This document shows positions 1 through 11,681 of a DNA stretch of 64,000 nt, piece after piece. Within the stretch, counting starts at the first letter, position 1; each line of letters begins with the position of its first letter. The notes below the pieces were generated by a model. That model did no database searches, was not told the DNA's origin, and worked only from the letters and a program-made list of their open reading frames with translations. Origin of the DNA: Fulvia fulva (taxonomy: Eukaryota; Ascomycota; Dothideomycetes; Mycosphaerellales; Mycosphaerellaceae). A program made the translations under genes and the position numbers. Where the stretch lies: contig NC_063013.1 of assembly GCF_020509005.1 (NCBI RefSeq), positions 5,270,001 through 5,334,000 on the forward strand. Direction: 5' to 3'.

Positions 1-2610
1 CGATTTAAGCTAAGTATAGTCCTCCTTCTATAGCTTACGTAGCACTACTATTATAGACTCTCTATACGGCTTCGGGTAATACCCTAGCCGTAGGTACGTA
101 GTAAATAGGTTTATAAGGCTCGGCACGATCTCTTCTCTATACTCTTTTAGTAGTAGGTTTAGTATCCTGTCTAGGCCTAGAGCTTTCCGTCCTTTTAGCT
201 TACTTATAACTCCTATTACTATTTTAGAGCTAACCGCCTAATCTATATCTAGGGGTTCCGGGTATATACTCGGGTCGATATCCGTAAGGTCTACCTCTAC
301 TTACGTCGAAAAGAAATAGTCGGCTAATACTTTTGCCTTACCCTAGGGCGTAGACTAGGCAATTCCTTTACGGTCTACAATTAGAGGCAAGTAAGGGGTT
401 TGTTGCTCTTTAGGTAGTCGTGCCTATTTAGTAAGTCTCTATATCTGTTCCGGGTTTTCTATAACGAGCCTAATCGTCGCTCTCTAGTCCTATAGCTTAT
501 CGTGTCTTATCTATACCTTCTTCTCTTATGTCGCGCGACAGTATTGCTCCTACGTCTCTTAGGTGTGCTCCTTCGTCTACTATCGCCTTGCCCTTCTAGC
601 CTCCTTTACCTTCGTAGAGTATTTAGGGGTCTAGAAGGCCTTCTACTACGTTAAGGGCCGGAGTAACGGCGTATATTATTCCGCTACTTGCTATATAACC
701 GAGGTAATCTGTTCCGCTACTTAATCTAGCTAAGCTATCGTCTCGAGTTCTCTATACTATAGTAGGTTCGCTATTAGGAAGCCTCTTATATTGTCCTAGC
801 GTACCTTCTTCTAGTTACGGCGTAGTTTGCTTACTAGCTCCTCTATCGCCTTCACCCCTAGCGTCGTTTCAATAGGGATATAGTCTAAGGAGCCTTCTAG
901 CGCGTAGTTCGGTCGGCATTAGACTAGTCTCTCTTTAAGTTCTCGTAATAGAAAGTATAGGTCGATTATACTTATACTTATATCGGCCTTCTACGTCTCT
1001 ATTCCCTTTAGTATTACTAAGGCTATCCCGTAGCGTACGGTTATATCTAGTAGCTTTCCCCTAGAAGCGCGTACGGGGGAGTGAAGTCGAGTCCCTACTA
1101 TAGATAGTAGAGGTTAAAGTCGCCGAGGAGTACTTACTTCGTGTCTTAGCTTAGGGTCCGCTCTAGGTATACGAGGGTTCCTAGTTCTCTACTCGTCCGA
1201 CCCCGCGGTAGCGGGTTATAAACGTTATAGATCTAGATAGACCCTTATATCGTGTCGATCTAGATAAATGTTATGTCTCCTAGGTTACCCTATTATAGTA
1301 GTATAACCTTTTACGACTTAAGGTCTATAGTCTTACTTACGTATATATATATATCCTCGGGACGACGCCTCGTTCGTCCGCGATTACGTTATAGTATCTC
1401 CGGTCAGTATAAGTAGCTAGGAGTCCTACGTAGGGGTTAATCTATAGTTCCTATACCGTAATAACGTAGTGCCGTAGCGGGTCTAGCTCTTATAGAAAGT
1501 GGCGCTAGACCTTGTCCCTACTTTTGTTTACGTTATACTATACGATAGTAATGTCGTCGTATAGTATTATTTGTTATCCCTAAGGTCTATTTCCGTACTA
1601 ACCTACTATATCTCCTAAGCCTATATTCCGCTATTTAGCTAGCTCTAGGACTACTAGGGCGCCCTAAAGATTCGTATTTAGCCTAGTTCGTTAGTAGCCC
1701 GGTTAAGGTGTCTAGGCCTACCGGGAGGTAGATACGTTTAAGGTTAGGTTCCCTTATTCGTCTCTTCTACCCTCTTCCTCTTACTCGGCTCGAAGCCCTT
1801 ATATACGGTAGGTCCCTCCTACTATTGTTAGGGGTACCTAGCTAGTATAGAGATCCTTACTTATCTCGCTCGTTCTTATACTACTATTCTAGCTAGGTAT
1901 TAGTTTGAATACGCTAGGTACCTTCTACCGTAGTATATATACCTACTCTTCTTTTTTAGGCATTCTCTTCCCTAGTATAGGCCTACGTAGTAAGGACACC
2001 TTAGGGTCTTCTTCCCGTATTTTAGGGCTATATAACCGTACTGTTAGTATTAGAAGTATTATAGTACCCTATAGCTACTCTAATAGATCTCCGTGTCTAT
2101 TCTCTCGTAGTTCTAGAATCACCTATTATCTAGTATCTAGTTAGCTTGTTCCGCTATCTCTACCTAGATAATAAGCGATAAATACGTCGTCTCTCGGTCT
2201 ACTGTCTTATATAACTATACCGCCTTCGTTAGTCGTACTCCTAGGGATATATTCTAGTTCTATACTTAGAGTTAGGGAAGGTCTTCGACCTTAAACGTCC
2301 TAGGGACCCCGTAGGCAATGACGGTATACTATTAGTAGGAGACTCGTACCGACTTCGCGACTTTAGTAGTCTACTCCTTATAGGTCTCGAGTCTTCGTCT
2401 ATTAGACTTTTATATAGTAAAGAGTCTTACTACGCCTATTACCTCTACCTTCGCTCTAACTACCTCCTTTTAGCCGATTCTATCGACAATCTCCTTACTT
2501 ATTAGGGCTACTATTTCTTGTTTCTCCGCCGGATTAGTAATATATAGGCGTACCGTATTACTACCTTCGTAAGGGGTTGATTCTTACCTACTACTACTAT
2601 TACCTATATA
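1..2610 (-). mobile_element. LINE family A, second copy (RIP-mutated, partial)
   Basis: This stretch matches 36,834 to about 39,450 of the complete LINE-A insertion (34,856-39,991) base for base apart from scattered C/T and G/A differences, and lies in the same minus orientation. In that element the segment precedes the reverse transcriptase and should hold the endonuclease part of ORF2. It enters from the left edge of the window, so its RT half is outside. Homology stops near 2,610, where the complete copy goes on into its short ORF1-like 5' part. CpA and TpG are nearly absent and stop codons are frequent, so it is a dead copy. Confidence 0.75.
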
Positions 2611-2873
2611 GTTAGTCTAAGAGCCTCCTATTAGGGCTATTAACGAATCTTATTACCGGTAGGATTACGGTAACGACTAACCTTACAGTCTAGGTCTTCT
2701 AGATCACTAGGAGTAAGTAACGCGCGAGCGCTTCGCGTACGTCGCTATATCTATACCTTACTTTAGTACGCCGGACGCTTTAAGTAATTATATTTTCGAC
2801 GAGGGGATAGAACTCGACCGAACTAGCGCTAACGCTAAACACGACATATTCGAAAGCCCTTATTAAGGCTATT
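2611..2873. other. unassigned RIP-mutated DNA, left flank of the chimeric LINE
   Basis: No gene or recognisable repeat was seen. Together with the sequence starting at 5,683 it forms the pre-insertion site of the chimeric LINE, because the 13-bp sequence at its right edge is repeated at 5,683-5,695. The composition shows strong TpA enrichment like the surrounding transposons. Confidence 0.5.
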
Positions 2874-2886
2874 CTAACGATATATA
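2874..2886. repeat. 13-bp target-site duplication, left copy
   Basis: The sequence CTAACGATATATA occurs here and again at 5,683-5,695, exactly flanking the chimeric LINE (2,887-5,682). This is the expected trace of target-primed insertion and fixes both ends of that element. Confidence 0.85.
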
Positions 2887-2909
2887 GATAGATAGATAGA
2901 TAGATAGAT
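2887..2909 (-). repeat. GATA tetranucleotide tail of LINE
   Basis: There are almost six GATA units, read as TATC on the element strand, at the 3' end of the chimeric LINE. The other LINE 3' ends in the window carry the same tail (10,575-10,590, 21,111-21,123, 34,856-34,868). It replaces the usual poly(A). Confidence 0.85.
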
Positions 2910-4601
2910 TTGTTATTCCCCTATTCTAGGACCCTATCCGGTCTATATAGGTATATATCTATTGTTATATACAAAGGGAAACCCGAATAGGTGAAAACCC
3001 TTCCCGCCCCCGACTACTCCTTATCTAGATTAGCTTTCCCCCTAAACGTGCGTAGTCTATATTACTACCCCGTTAGCTCCCGCTCCTAGCCGGTCTTCTC
3101 GCGCTACGTCGTGCCCTCTCTTCCTATACTACTCCTACTAGGCGGTACTGTTCTAGCTAGCCCTTCTCTAGTATCTAGTTCGTAATACGCCGTAGGTCCT
3201 TAACGTTATTAAGAAGTGCCCTAATCGTCCGGTTCCTCGCCTTTACTATCCACTCTCCCCTTCCTAGCGACTACCTCAAATAGACGAGGAGTACGTACCG
3301 TACGTTCTAGGAGCGATAGCCGTAGGGGTAGCTAGTATTCGTGTATCCTAGAACCTTCCTCTATAATAGGTACCCCTAGAGGCCGATATGTTCGCTTCGT
3401 AGTTAGGTTACTATACTACTCTATACCCTCGTAAGGCGGTAGTAGATAAGCTTCGGGGGGTGCTTGACCGCGGATTTCGTAGCTAACTATTCCTTAGGTT
3501 ATCCCGCTAGCTAAGGGCGTCTACTATGCCCTACACCCTAGTTGTTCCACCTCTCTTTCTATAGTTGCTCTATAAACGACTTCTTACCTTCCTACCGTAT
3601 TACTAGCTATTCGTCCCTTACCCGGTAGTTCGGCTCGTTTCTAGGTCGAATACCCTTATACGCTAGTACTAATTCGCGGGCCCTTACGACTATACTAGCG
3701 ATGACCTTCTATACTAGGTACTATGCCGACTTACCTAAGTAGGAGGTCCGTAGTCCCTAGATATATAGGTCGATCGGCGGTATAGCGGTCTCGTACTTAA
3801 GCATCCTCGTTAGTATCGACTTATATACCCCGGTAACCTTCCTTAGGCATTAGTTTTAGATCTTCGCTAACGGCGCGACGAGTCCCTTTAATAGGTAGGC
3901 CCTCTCGCCTAAGGACTATACTTAGCTACTATAGGTAAGGACTGGCCGTATAATAGCCGTATATAGAAGTCGTAACTACCGGAAGTCCGCCCCCTATATA
4001 GACGTAGTGAGCCTCTAGTATAATACTATATTCTGTTTAGCTTTCCGTAATATTGCCTATACGTGCTTCCTCTACCGTAGCGCCGGGTCTACCTATAGTC
4101 CGAGGATCCTAAGCTGATCTACCGGGTTAGTCGTATACCCCTATATCTAGATAGAAGCTTGTATATTATAGAACCGTAGCCGGCGCGTAAAGTGTATTAG
4201 ATTGTACTTTTCTAGGGCAAACCGAGCCCCGTGCCTCCTAGCCTAGTCCTCGTAGATCTTATGCTTCTCTTCTAGTAGCCTATAGTTCTCCTTAGTCGAG
4301 GAAGACTACGCTAGGATATTCGTGTCGTCTACGAAGCCGCTCGTAGCGGTGTTCTAGGATTCTAGGGCTAGGAGTAGCGTCGCTATAAAGAAGAGGAACA
4401 GAATAGGTACTAGCGTTAAGCCTTACGGCATTCTAGTATAGACTGCTTGAAATAGGCTTCTATACTAGCCGACTAGGATCGACGTACTACGGTTTTAGAG
4501 GTAGGACCGTACGAAGTTAATAAGCCACTTAGGGAGTCCTTTCGACCTTAGGATATAGAGTAGCCGCGGGTGTAATACGTAGTCGAAGGCTCCCGATATG
4601 T

Positions 4602-5682
4602 CTAGTAAGGAAGGAATCGTATTTAGTAAGCTAGCTACGAGATAAGGTAATAAGTCTTAACTACGCTTTCCTACTTATCTAGTACTACCGTGTAGCCTCG
4701 TTTCGAGAGGTTAGCCCGGAGCAAAAGCTTCCCTCTACGCCCTCCCTCCCTATTTGCTCCTTAAGCCAATATCTACCTCTATAGGCCTAAGCCCTTTAGT
4801 GCTCTCTATTGACCGACATGCGCATCCGTCCTCTCGGGCTATATAGATAGTATTAGCCGTCGCTACTAGTATATACTACGCTATAGGATTTGACGCCCTT
4901 CGCGTTACCGTAGCCTATCTCTAGAAAGCGGCCGTCTATACCTCGTAGGTTTGCTCGGGGCACACACTACGCCGGGCAGCGTACTCCTTACGTTTCTACC
5001 TACTAACTAATAGGAAGTTCCTTATTACCCTGCCCTCGATCCTCCCCGATTATAGAACTAATCTACTAGTATTATACGTCTTTTCCCCGTCCTAATAGCC
5101 GTCTTTTCCTTACTTAGGCTATCGTCTTTTCCTCGTCGTAATCTACTATATTAGACTAGGTGCGTTATATAGCGGGATAGGTAGTGCCTTAGGCAAAACC
5201 CTCGTTCCTATACCGGGTGTTTAATAGGCCCTTATAGGCTTCGTCGCGTGTCTACCTACCTACCGTATTGCCCGCTAGTAAACACTAGATTGTTTCGTAG
5301 TCCGCTCGACGCCGTTATATAGTCCGCTTACTTATTGTTCTATAGTCCGCTCGTCTAATGTTCGTCGCTTAGCCCGCTCGGTTTACGGTCTCCGGAGGTG
5401 AAAATTCTATACTTATACTAGAGGTGTCCTATCGAGCGTATAGGCCACGGTTCCGCGCCCTTCTTATACGTAGAAAGAAGAGGGACTCGCTCCCGATACG
5501 AGTATACGCTCGTCGGATAGTTTTTATACCCGTTTTGCTAGTAGTCCTCTATTCGCCGCGGCTTCGCCTACGTTACGCGCCCGTCGCGCCTACGACGCTC
5601 TAGCGTAAGAATACTTAGCTCTCTCGTAGTAAGACGAGAGGTTCGTAGCCGACACTACGTATAGGTGATTCTCGTCGTCGAC
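4602..5682 (-). repeat. module R (1,081-bp LINE 5' region), RIP-mutated
   Basis: This segment is 1,081 bp long and is the reverse complement of 31,917-32,997 and 61,430-62,510, which are each also exactly 1,081 bp. It begins with GTCGACGACGAG and contains a CTCTCG/CGAGAG inverted repeat near its start. I see no convincing coding frame. As the 5' end of three insertions it most likely acts as a LINE 5' untranslated or promoter region; that role is inferred. Confidence 0.8.
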
Positions 5683-5695
5683 CTAACGATATATA
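5683..5695. repeat. 13-bp target-site duplication, right copy
   Basis: This is the same 13 bases as 2,874-2,886 and directly abuts the 5' end (GTCGAC on the element strand) of the chimeric LINE. Confidence 0.85.
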
Positions 5696-5900
5696 AAGTA
5701 GGCTACTATACCTAGAATTAAGAGAGTTCTACCTTATATAACTTAGATAGCTTAAAGTTCTCTTTACTCTATTTCTTTAGCTCTAAACGCCGCGGAGGTG
5801 CCTAGCTATATTAGGTAACTCCTAGGTAATAGTAGTCTAGGCTACGGTACTACCGGCGCCTACGGCTCTATAGACGAAGCTTCCCTAAGACAACTAGTAG
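5696..5900. other. unassigned RIP-mutated DNA before LINE-B
   Basis: It is continuous with 2,611-2,886 before the chimeric LINE inserted. No gene is visible. It may be the 5' end of the LINE-B copy or older flank, because no target-site duplication for LINE-B could be matched to place its 5' end. Confidence 0.4.
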
Positions 5901-8900
5901 CAACTTATAGAGGACGTAAAAAGTATAGAAACTAACAATTAGCTCCTATACCGGTCTCTTTAGGTAATAATCACTTAGCTACGCACGGCGCTAGTACTAT
6001 CGTATTACCTAGGGCAAAAGGAAATAAGGACGACGTCTTAGGCGATTAATAAGGCTACCCGGAATTAATACTCCTATAGCTAGGTATTGGTTACGGTATC
6101 GATACTAGGCCCTCGCCTAACGTACGACATAGTTACGATCCGTATTATAGTAAAAGAAGACTAGGCCGAGATTACGAAGCTATCGAATAAGGAGCTCGCC
6201 TAACGAATTAATTAACTAGGGGTAGTCGTAGTAAACTAATAGTCTAACGGTACTCTATAGATCTATACTAGCTCTACTACTACTAGGAGGCGCCTAGAGG
6301 TATAGCTATAGTAGGTATCTAAGGTTACGGTATTAGCGAAAGTCTTAACGAAGCAATTTACGATCCTAGTCCACGATATACCTAAGGAGTTCGACCTAAC
6401 TAACTAAGGTCACCTACGTACTCTCTAAGAGGACAACCCGGTCACTCTTAACTCTCTAATCTAGGAGGCGACTTAGCTCTATAGGAAATGGCTAGAAGGT
6501 GAGAAGGCCTCGGCGCTAATAGTATAGCTATAAGACGCGAAAGCGGCGGATCTAGTAATAGAACAAGGCCTAATCTAGTAATATAGCCTTAAGATAGTCG
6601 AAAAGTACTCCTTATCCTTTCGTATCCTCTAATACTTTAAATGCTAACAGTGTAGACACTAAACCTATACGTATATAAACAAGTAGGCCTACTCGAACTA
6701 TATAGGAGACTATATATCTAGGGACTATATATTAGCTACGAGGCGGTACGCGAACTGTCCGGGATACTACCTATCGTATAGCGCGGAATACCTATAGCGG
6801 AAACTAGCGAAAAACAAGGCAATTATAAACAGAACCGTCGCCCTAAGATTCTACGGCGACCGTAAGGCTAGTTTATACCGGGACTAGCTAGCGGCGGTCG
6901 GGCATAAGCGCCCTAGGGCCGAGAATAATATAAAGGATACGTAACCTAGGGCGTACGGGAGGCTACGTACTCTACTAGCTACGGCGAGGGAATCTAACTA
7001 GGCCCGGCTCCCCTTTAATATATAACTAATAGGCGTAGACTAGGACGCGCTAGGTAGTAGGACATAAGATATTATAGAGGAAATAATTGTCGATAACTAT
7101 AACTAGCCTCGATACGCTTAGTATTATCTAGTATAACGTTAACTAGAGTAAGGATATAGTCTAGAACTATTTCCTATATAAGGCGGACCCGTACGTCTAC
7201 TACGTCCTAGTAATCTAGGAGCTATAGATTAACCCCTACTATAAGAGACTAACGACCTATAAGTTACTAGGCTATACGACATACCTACGGGGCGACGGTA
7301 GACCCCGTACGTACTTCTATATTAGTAAGGACATACTAGAATCCGACTAGGAGGTAGTATACTACGTAGACGAAGAAGGCGGGGGCGATATTACCTCCCT
7401 CTACGTAGGTAGTACCTAGATATATAACCTATATATATAACCGCTAGCCTCGAGGTCTAGCCGCGACCTTAGGGTCTATAGATACCTAGATAGTACGCTT
7501 AAGAGATAAGGCTACTATATCGTAGTAGGAGACTTTAATATATACTACCCTTCCTAGGAAAGCCTTATATAGCCGTACCCTATAGCTAACGAAGTACTCG
7601 ACTTGATAGCGAGTAACGTAATTGCTCTTAATACCCCGAAGGACCTAGGTACCTAGAAGAGAGGGGGACTCTAAGGCACGATCGACCTCTCCTAGATCTT
7701 AGATAGCTACTACTATATAGTAACCTACTATAGGATCGAATATAAACTCGAGGCGTCGTTAGACTATATACTAGTTAGGACCTCTATTACGATATAGATA
7801 TAACGTATACTAGCGAGAACCCCTAAGCTAAACTAGAGAAAGGCCTACTAGGCTAATATCTAGACGTACCTTAATAACTCCGAGAGGCTAGTCTAGATCG
7901 CGTAGTAGTAATATAATAGTAAAGACGAGATAGACGAGGTAGTCTTAGGGTTAATAGACGAAATAGGAAAAGCGACCTTACTTTACGTTCCGCTTACCTA
8001 ACTAACGATATAGTCTAAACTATACTAGACGCCGAAGTGCACTACGGTAGTAAGAGAAGTAAGGAGAGCCCGCCGGGTATAGACGAGTAGCTATAGCGAG
8101 GAGGCCTAGAACGTATATAGGGAGGTATACTAATAAAAGAAAGCTATAATACGGAGGGAGAAAGTAGTCGGCTAGAGAGCTATAGTAGAAGAAATCGCCG
8201 ACAAGCTAGCGAGGATATAGAAGCTAGCGAAATAGGCCCGATAGGACCCTATATAGGCCCTCTCCTTCTCTATCCTAGCGCTATAATTGCCTATTAGCCC
8301 GGTTAGCGACCCCGAGGCTAAGGCGCGTCTACTAGCTAGTAAGTTCTTCCCGCCCCTAGTCGAGGCTAATCTAAGCGACATAAACAGCTCTACTCCTCTA
8401 GCCCCTAGTATCGCGGTCTAATATAATATATCCGAGGGAGATATTACCGCTATACTTAGGAAGTTACCGGCGAAGAAAGCCCCGGGGCCGGATAGGATCC
8501 TAAACGAGCTACTAAAGAAGTATAGAGATTAACTAGCCCTAGTAGTCGTAGCGATCTTTAACGCTTACCTATAGACCGGATACTACCTAATAGTATTTAA
8601 ATAATCGACGATAGTAGTCCTACGTAAGCCGTAAAAGGAAGACTATATATAGGTAAGTTCGTACCGCCTAATTACGCTCCTTAATACTCTTAGGAAGGCG
8701 CTTAAGAAGCTAGTTATAACGAGACTCTCCGAGGCGGTAGAGAAGTACTCCCTACTCTCGGACACCTAGATAGGTACGCGCCTATAGCGATCGACGCTAT
8801 CCGCGATAGAACTTATTACCTCTTAGGTAAAGGCTATCTAGTATAAAAATAGGGATAAGGTAGCTTCCTTACTTAGCCTAGACATATCGGGAGCCTTCGA

Positions 8901-10590
8901 CTACGTGTTATACCCGCGGCTACTCTATATCCTAAGGTCGAAAGGACTCCCGAAGTAGCTTGTTAACTTCGTACGGTCCTACCTCTAAAACCGTAGCACG
9001 TCGATCCTAGTCGGTTAGTATAAAAGCCTATTTTAAGTAGTCTATACTCGAATCCCGTAAGGCTTAACGCTAGTACCTCTCCTGTTCCTCTTCTTTATAG
9101 CGACGCTACTCCTAGCCCTAGAATCCTAGAACACCGCTACGAGCGGCTTCGTAGACGATACGAACATCCTAGCGTAGTCTTCCTCGACTAAGGAGAACTA
9201 TAGGCTACTAGAAGAGAAGTACAAGATCTACGAGGACTAGGCTAGGAGGTATAGGGCTCGGTTTGCCCTAGAAAAGTACAATCTAATATACTTTACGCGC
9301 CGGCTACGGTTCTATAATATATAAGCTTCAATCTAGATATAGGGATATACGACTAACCCGGCAAATTAGCTTAGGATCCTCGGACTATAGGTAGACCCGG
9401 CGCTACGGTAGAGGAAGCACGTATAGGCAATATTACGGAAAGCTAAACAGAATATAGCATTATACTAGAGGCTTACTACGTCTATATAGGGGGCGGACTT
9501 TCGGTAGTTACGACTTCTATATACGGCTATTATACGGCTAGTCCTTACCTATAGTAGCTAAGTATAGTACTTAGGCGAGAGGGCCTACCTATTAAAGGGA
9601 CTCGTCGCGCCGTTAGCGAAGATCTAACACTAATGCCTAAGGAAGGTTACCGGGGTATTTAAGTCGATACTAATAAGGATACTTAAGTACGAGACCGCTA
9701 TACCGCTAACCGACCTATATATCTAAAGACTACGGACCTCCTACTTAGGCAAGTCGGTATAGTACCTAGTATAGAAGCTTATCGCTAGTATAGTCGTAAG
9801 GGCCCGCGAATTAGTACTAGCGTATAAGGGCATTCGACCCGGAAACGAGCCGAACTACCGGGTAAGGGACGAATAGCTAGTAATATAATAGGAAGGTAAG
9901 AAATCGTTTATAGAGTGACTATAGAAAGAGAGGTAGAACAACTAGGTTGTAGGGTATAGTAGACGCTCTTAGCTAGCGGGATAACCTAGGGTATAGTTAG
10001 CTATAAAATCCGCGGTTAAGTACCCCCTAAAGCTTATCTACTACCGCCTTACGAGGGTATAGAGTAGTATAGTAACCTAACTACGAAGCGAACACATCGG
10101 CCTCTAGGGGTACCTATTATAGAGGAAGGTTCTAGGATACACGAATACTAGCTACCCCTACGGCTATCGCTCCTAGAACGTACGGTACGCACTCCTCGTC
10201 TGTCCGAGGTGGTCGCTAGGAAGGGGGGAGTAGATAGTAAAGGCGAGGAACCGGACGATTAGGGCACTTCTTAATAACGTTAAGGACCTACGGCGTATTA
10301 CAAACTAGATACTAGAGAAGGGCTAGCTAGAATAGTACTACCTAGTAGGAGTAGTATAGGAAGAGGGGACACGGCGTAGCGCGACGGGACCGGCTAGGAG
10401 CGGGGGCTAACGGGGTAGTGACATAGACTACGTACGTTCAGAGGGAAAGCTAATCTAGATAAGGAGAAGTCGGAGGCGGGAAGGATTTTTACCTATTCGG
10501 GTTTTCCCTTTATATATAACAATAGATATATACCTATATAGGCCGAATAGGGTCCTAGAATAGGGGAATGACAAATCTATCTATCTATAT
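5900..10590 (+). mobile_element. LINE family B, nearly full coding length, RIP-mutated
   Basis: This is a non-LTR retrotransposon of the Tad1-like layout, read through RIP stops. An ORF1 with a cysteine-rich knuckle (YFKCQQCRH, about 6,640) occupies about 6,060-6,960. An endonuclease with VVGDFN and GTIDL follows at about 6,990-7,780. The reverse transcriptase runs from about 8,390 (KAPGPD motif) through DISGAFD, GIPQG-like and FVDD (9,148-9,159), with a C-terminal Cys/His region near 10,150. A TATC tail ends it at 10,575-10,590. From 8,878 to 10,371 it is collinear, without net gain or loss, with the unmutated frame at 62,507-64,000. TAG/TAA codons replace CAG, CAA and TGG throughout. The 5' boundary is uncertain. 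Confidence 0.8.
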
Positions 10591-10797
10591 ACTAACTTAT
10601 CTAGCTATTTATAGCACTAGGTATACAAAGCTACCAATCGGCGATATTGTTCCTTAAGCGCTCCGCAGAAGCTTCTTATGTATAGTCACATAATGTCCGT
10701 TCACATAACATCCCCATAAGACTCACGTAATTAAGACAACACGTAATCAAGAACGAAGCATGCACTACAAGGGATTCACTTCGGAGGAGCGCCTGAT
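10591..10797. other. RIP boundary and intergenic DNA
   Basis: The TpA-rich, CpA-poor composition of the transposons stops within about 50 bases after the LINE-B tail, and ordinary sequence begins near 10,640. No gene is seen. This is the 3' flank of the minus-strand 2EXR-like gene. Confidence 0.6.
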
Positions 10798-11508
10798 TTA
10801 GGGGGTAGCGGCTTGAGCCGAGTAAGGCCGATCCGACCACGGTGGTGACTTCACAGCGACGCCGAGGCGAACACCGCAGATAGCATTATCTGCATCGCGC
10901 ATACGCAGTATGCCCCAGAACATGGCGTTGCCCACGTAAGTCTCTATACGCATCTCGAGATCGAGCAAGTTGTCCGAGCCAAAATACACGGTGCTTGCAG
11001 AGAACAGCCGCACGTTGTGCTTGTCATTGACAACGTAGTCGAGCATTGCTGGAGCGTTCACCTGCCTCCAGCCTTTGCCCGGGTAATACAAGCGAGCATC
11101 GATGTGGGCGGAGCTGTAGAAGATCGAATGGAATTCTTGGAACAGCTCTTTGCAAGCTCCTAGCAATCCTGGGCGAACCTTTCCACCAAAAGAGTCCCTG
11201 AGGTGCATGGCTCGCTCGTTGGCCAATTCAGCCACTGCCCGCTGCTCCAGCTGAAAAGAACCTTCGTGGATGGGTTTCGGACACATGGCATGTGCATCCT
11301 CGGCGACATGTTCATAGATGATATATCTCAGCTCGGCCGGCAGCTTCAACAGTCCGCATGCGGTTTGTATCTTCTTGGGACGTTTGTTGAGGAAGTCGCG
11401 GATATCGTGGAGCTCACTATCGGTAGCTTCGTGCATGAGCAGATCTTTGAGGCGTTGGACCTTGCGCTGGCTGAAGGTCGCCATTGTATTGGCTGCCGGC
11501 GATGGCAC
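10798..11508 (-). CDS. 2EXR/F-box-like domain protein, 236 aa
   Basis: This is a single-exon gene. After a basic, leucine-rich stretch (residues about 14-50) comes the hallmark LLKLPAELRYIIYEHVAE, an F-box-like helix typical of the fungal 2EXR family. These are expanded small proteins of unknown function in Dothideomycetes and other ascomycetes. A second conserved block (LLGACKELFQEFHSIFY, about residues 113-129) matches the family's 'acquired/tested clan' pattern of a Cys-containing helix followed by an aromatic strand. The start could instead be Met9. The gene is related in architecture to 17,613-18,227. It is the first unmutated gene after the LINE block and shows normal codon use. No role can be assigned beyond a possible protein-interaction or ubiquitin-adaptor function. 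Confidence 0.75.
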   Translation of the reverse strand: MPSPAANTMATFSQRKVQRLKDLLMHEATDSELHDIRDFLNKRPKKIQTACGLLKLPAELRYIIYEHVAEDAHAMCPKPIHEGSFQLEQRAVAELANERAMHLRDSFGGKVRPGLLGACKELFQEFHSIFYSSAHIDARLYYPGKGWRQVNAPAMLDYVVNDKHNVRLFSASTVYFGSDNLLDLEMRIETYVGNAMFWGILRMRDADNAICGVRLGVAVKSPPWSDRPYSAQAATP

Positions 11509-11681
11509 TAAGGAGCAATGTCAGTACACTATGTATGTGTATGGCATGCGGGATACGTACATGCACCAATATGTTGTCGGAAGGTCGTCAGCAGTATGTC
11601 TAGGAATGGTTGTTGTGGGATGAAGAGGTGAAGTCGAAGGATGAAGTGAGGTCAAAGTAAAGCCAGTGAAGGCAACCATCG

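Larger units (their letters stand above)
2887..5682 (-). mobile_element. chimeric LINE, RIP-mutated copy (module R + family B RT)
   Basis: This is a complete 2,796-bp insertion on the minus strand, bounded by a 13-bp duplication. Its 5' part (4,602-5,682) is the 1,081-bp module R, which also begins LINE-C at 31,917 and the copy at 61,430. Its 3' part is the C-terminal two thirds of a LINE-B reverse transcriptase, including the catalytic FVDD motif (4,324-4,335), and it ends in a GATA tail. The two parts meet at a CTAG (4,602-4,605), the same junction as at 62,507-62,510. The RT lacks its N-terminal finger motifs and there is no endonuclease or ORF1, so it must have moved with proteins supplied in trans. 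Stops from CpA-to-TpA changes are frequent. Confidence 0.85.

Noticed and set aside
1905..2144. A 79-codon plus-strand ORF, conserved with the one at 38,738-38,977
   Set aside because: Both lie antisense to the endonuclease part of LINE-A and are similar only because the two LINE copies are. No independent coding signal.
2887..2909. Possible CRISPR-like or satellite array
   Set aside because: It is a simple GATA run without spacers at a LINE end; a eukaryotic microsatellite.
11203..11623. Plus-strand ORFs of about 100 codons
   Set aside because: They are antisense to the 2EXR-like gene and lack family motifs.
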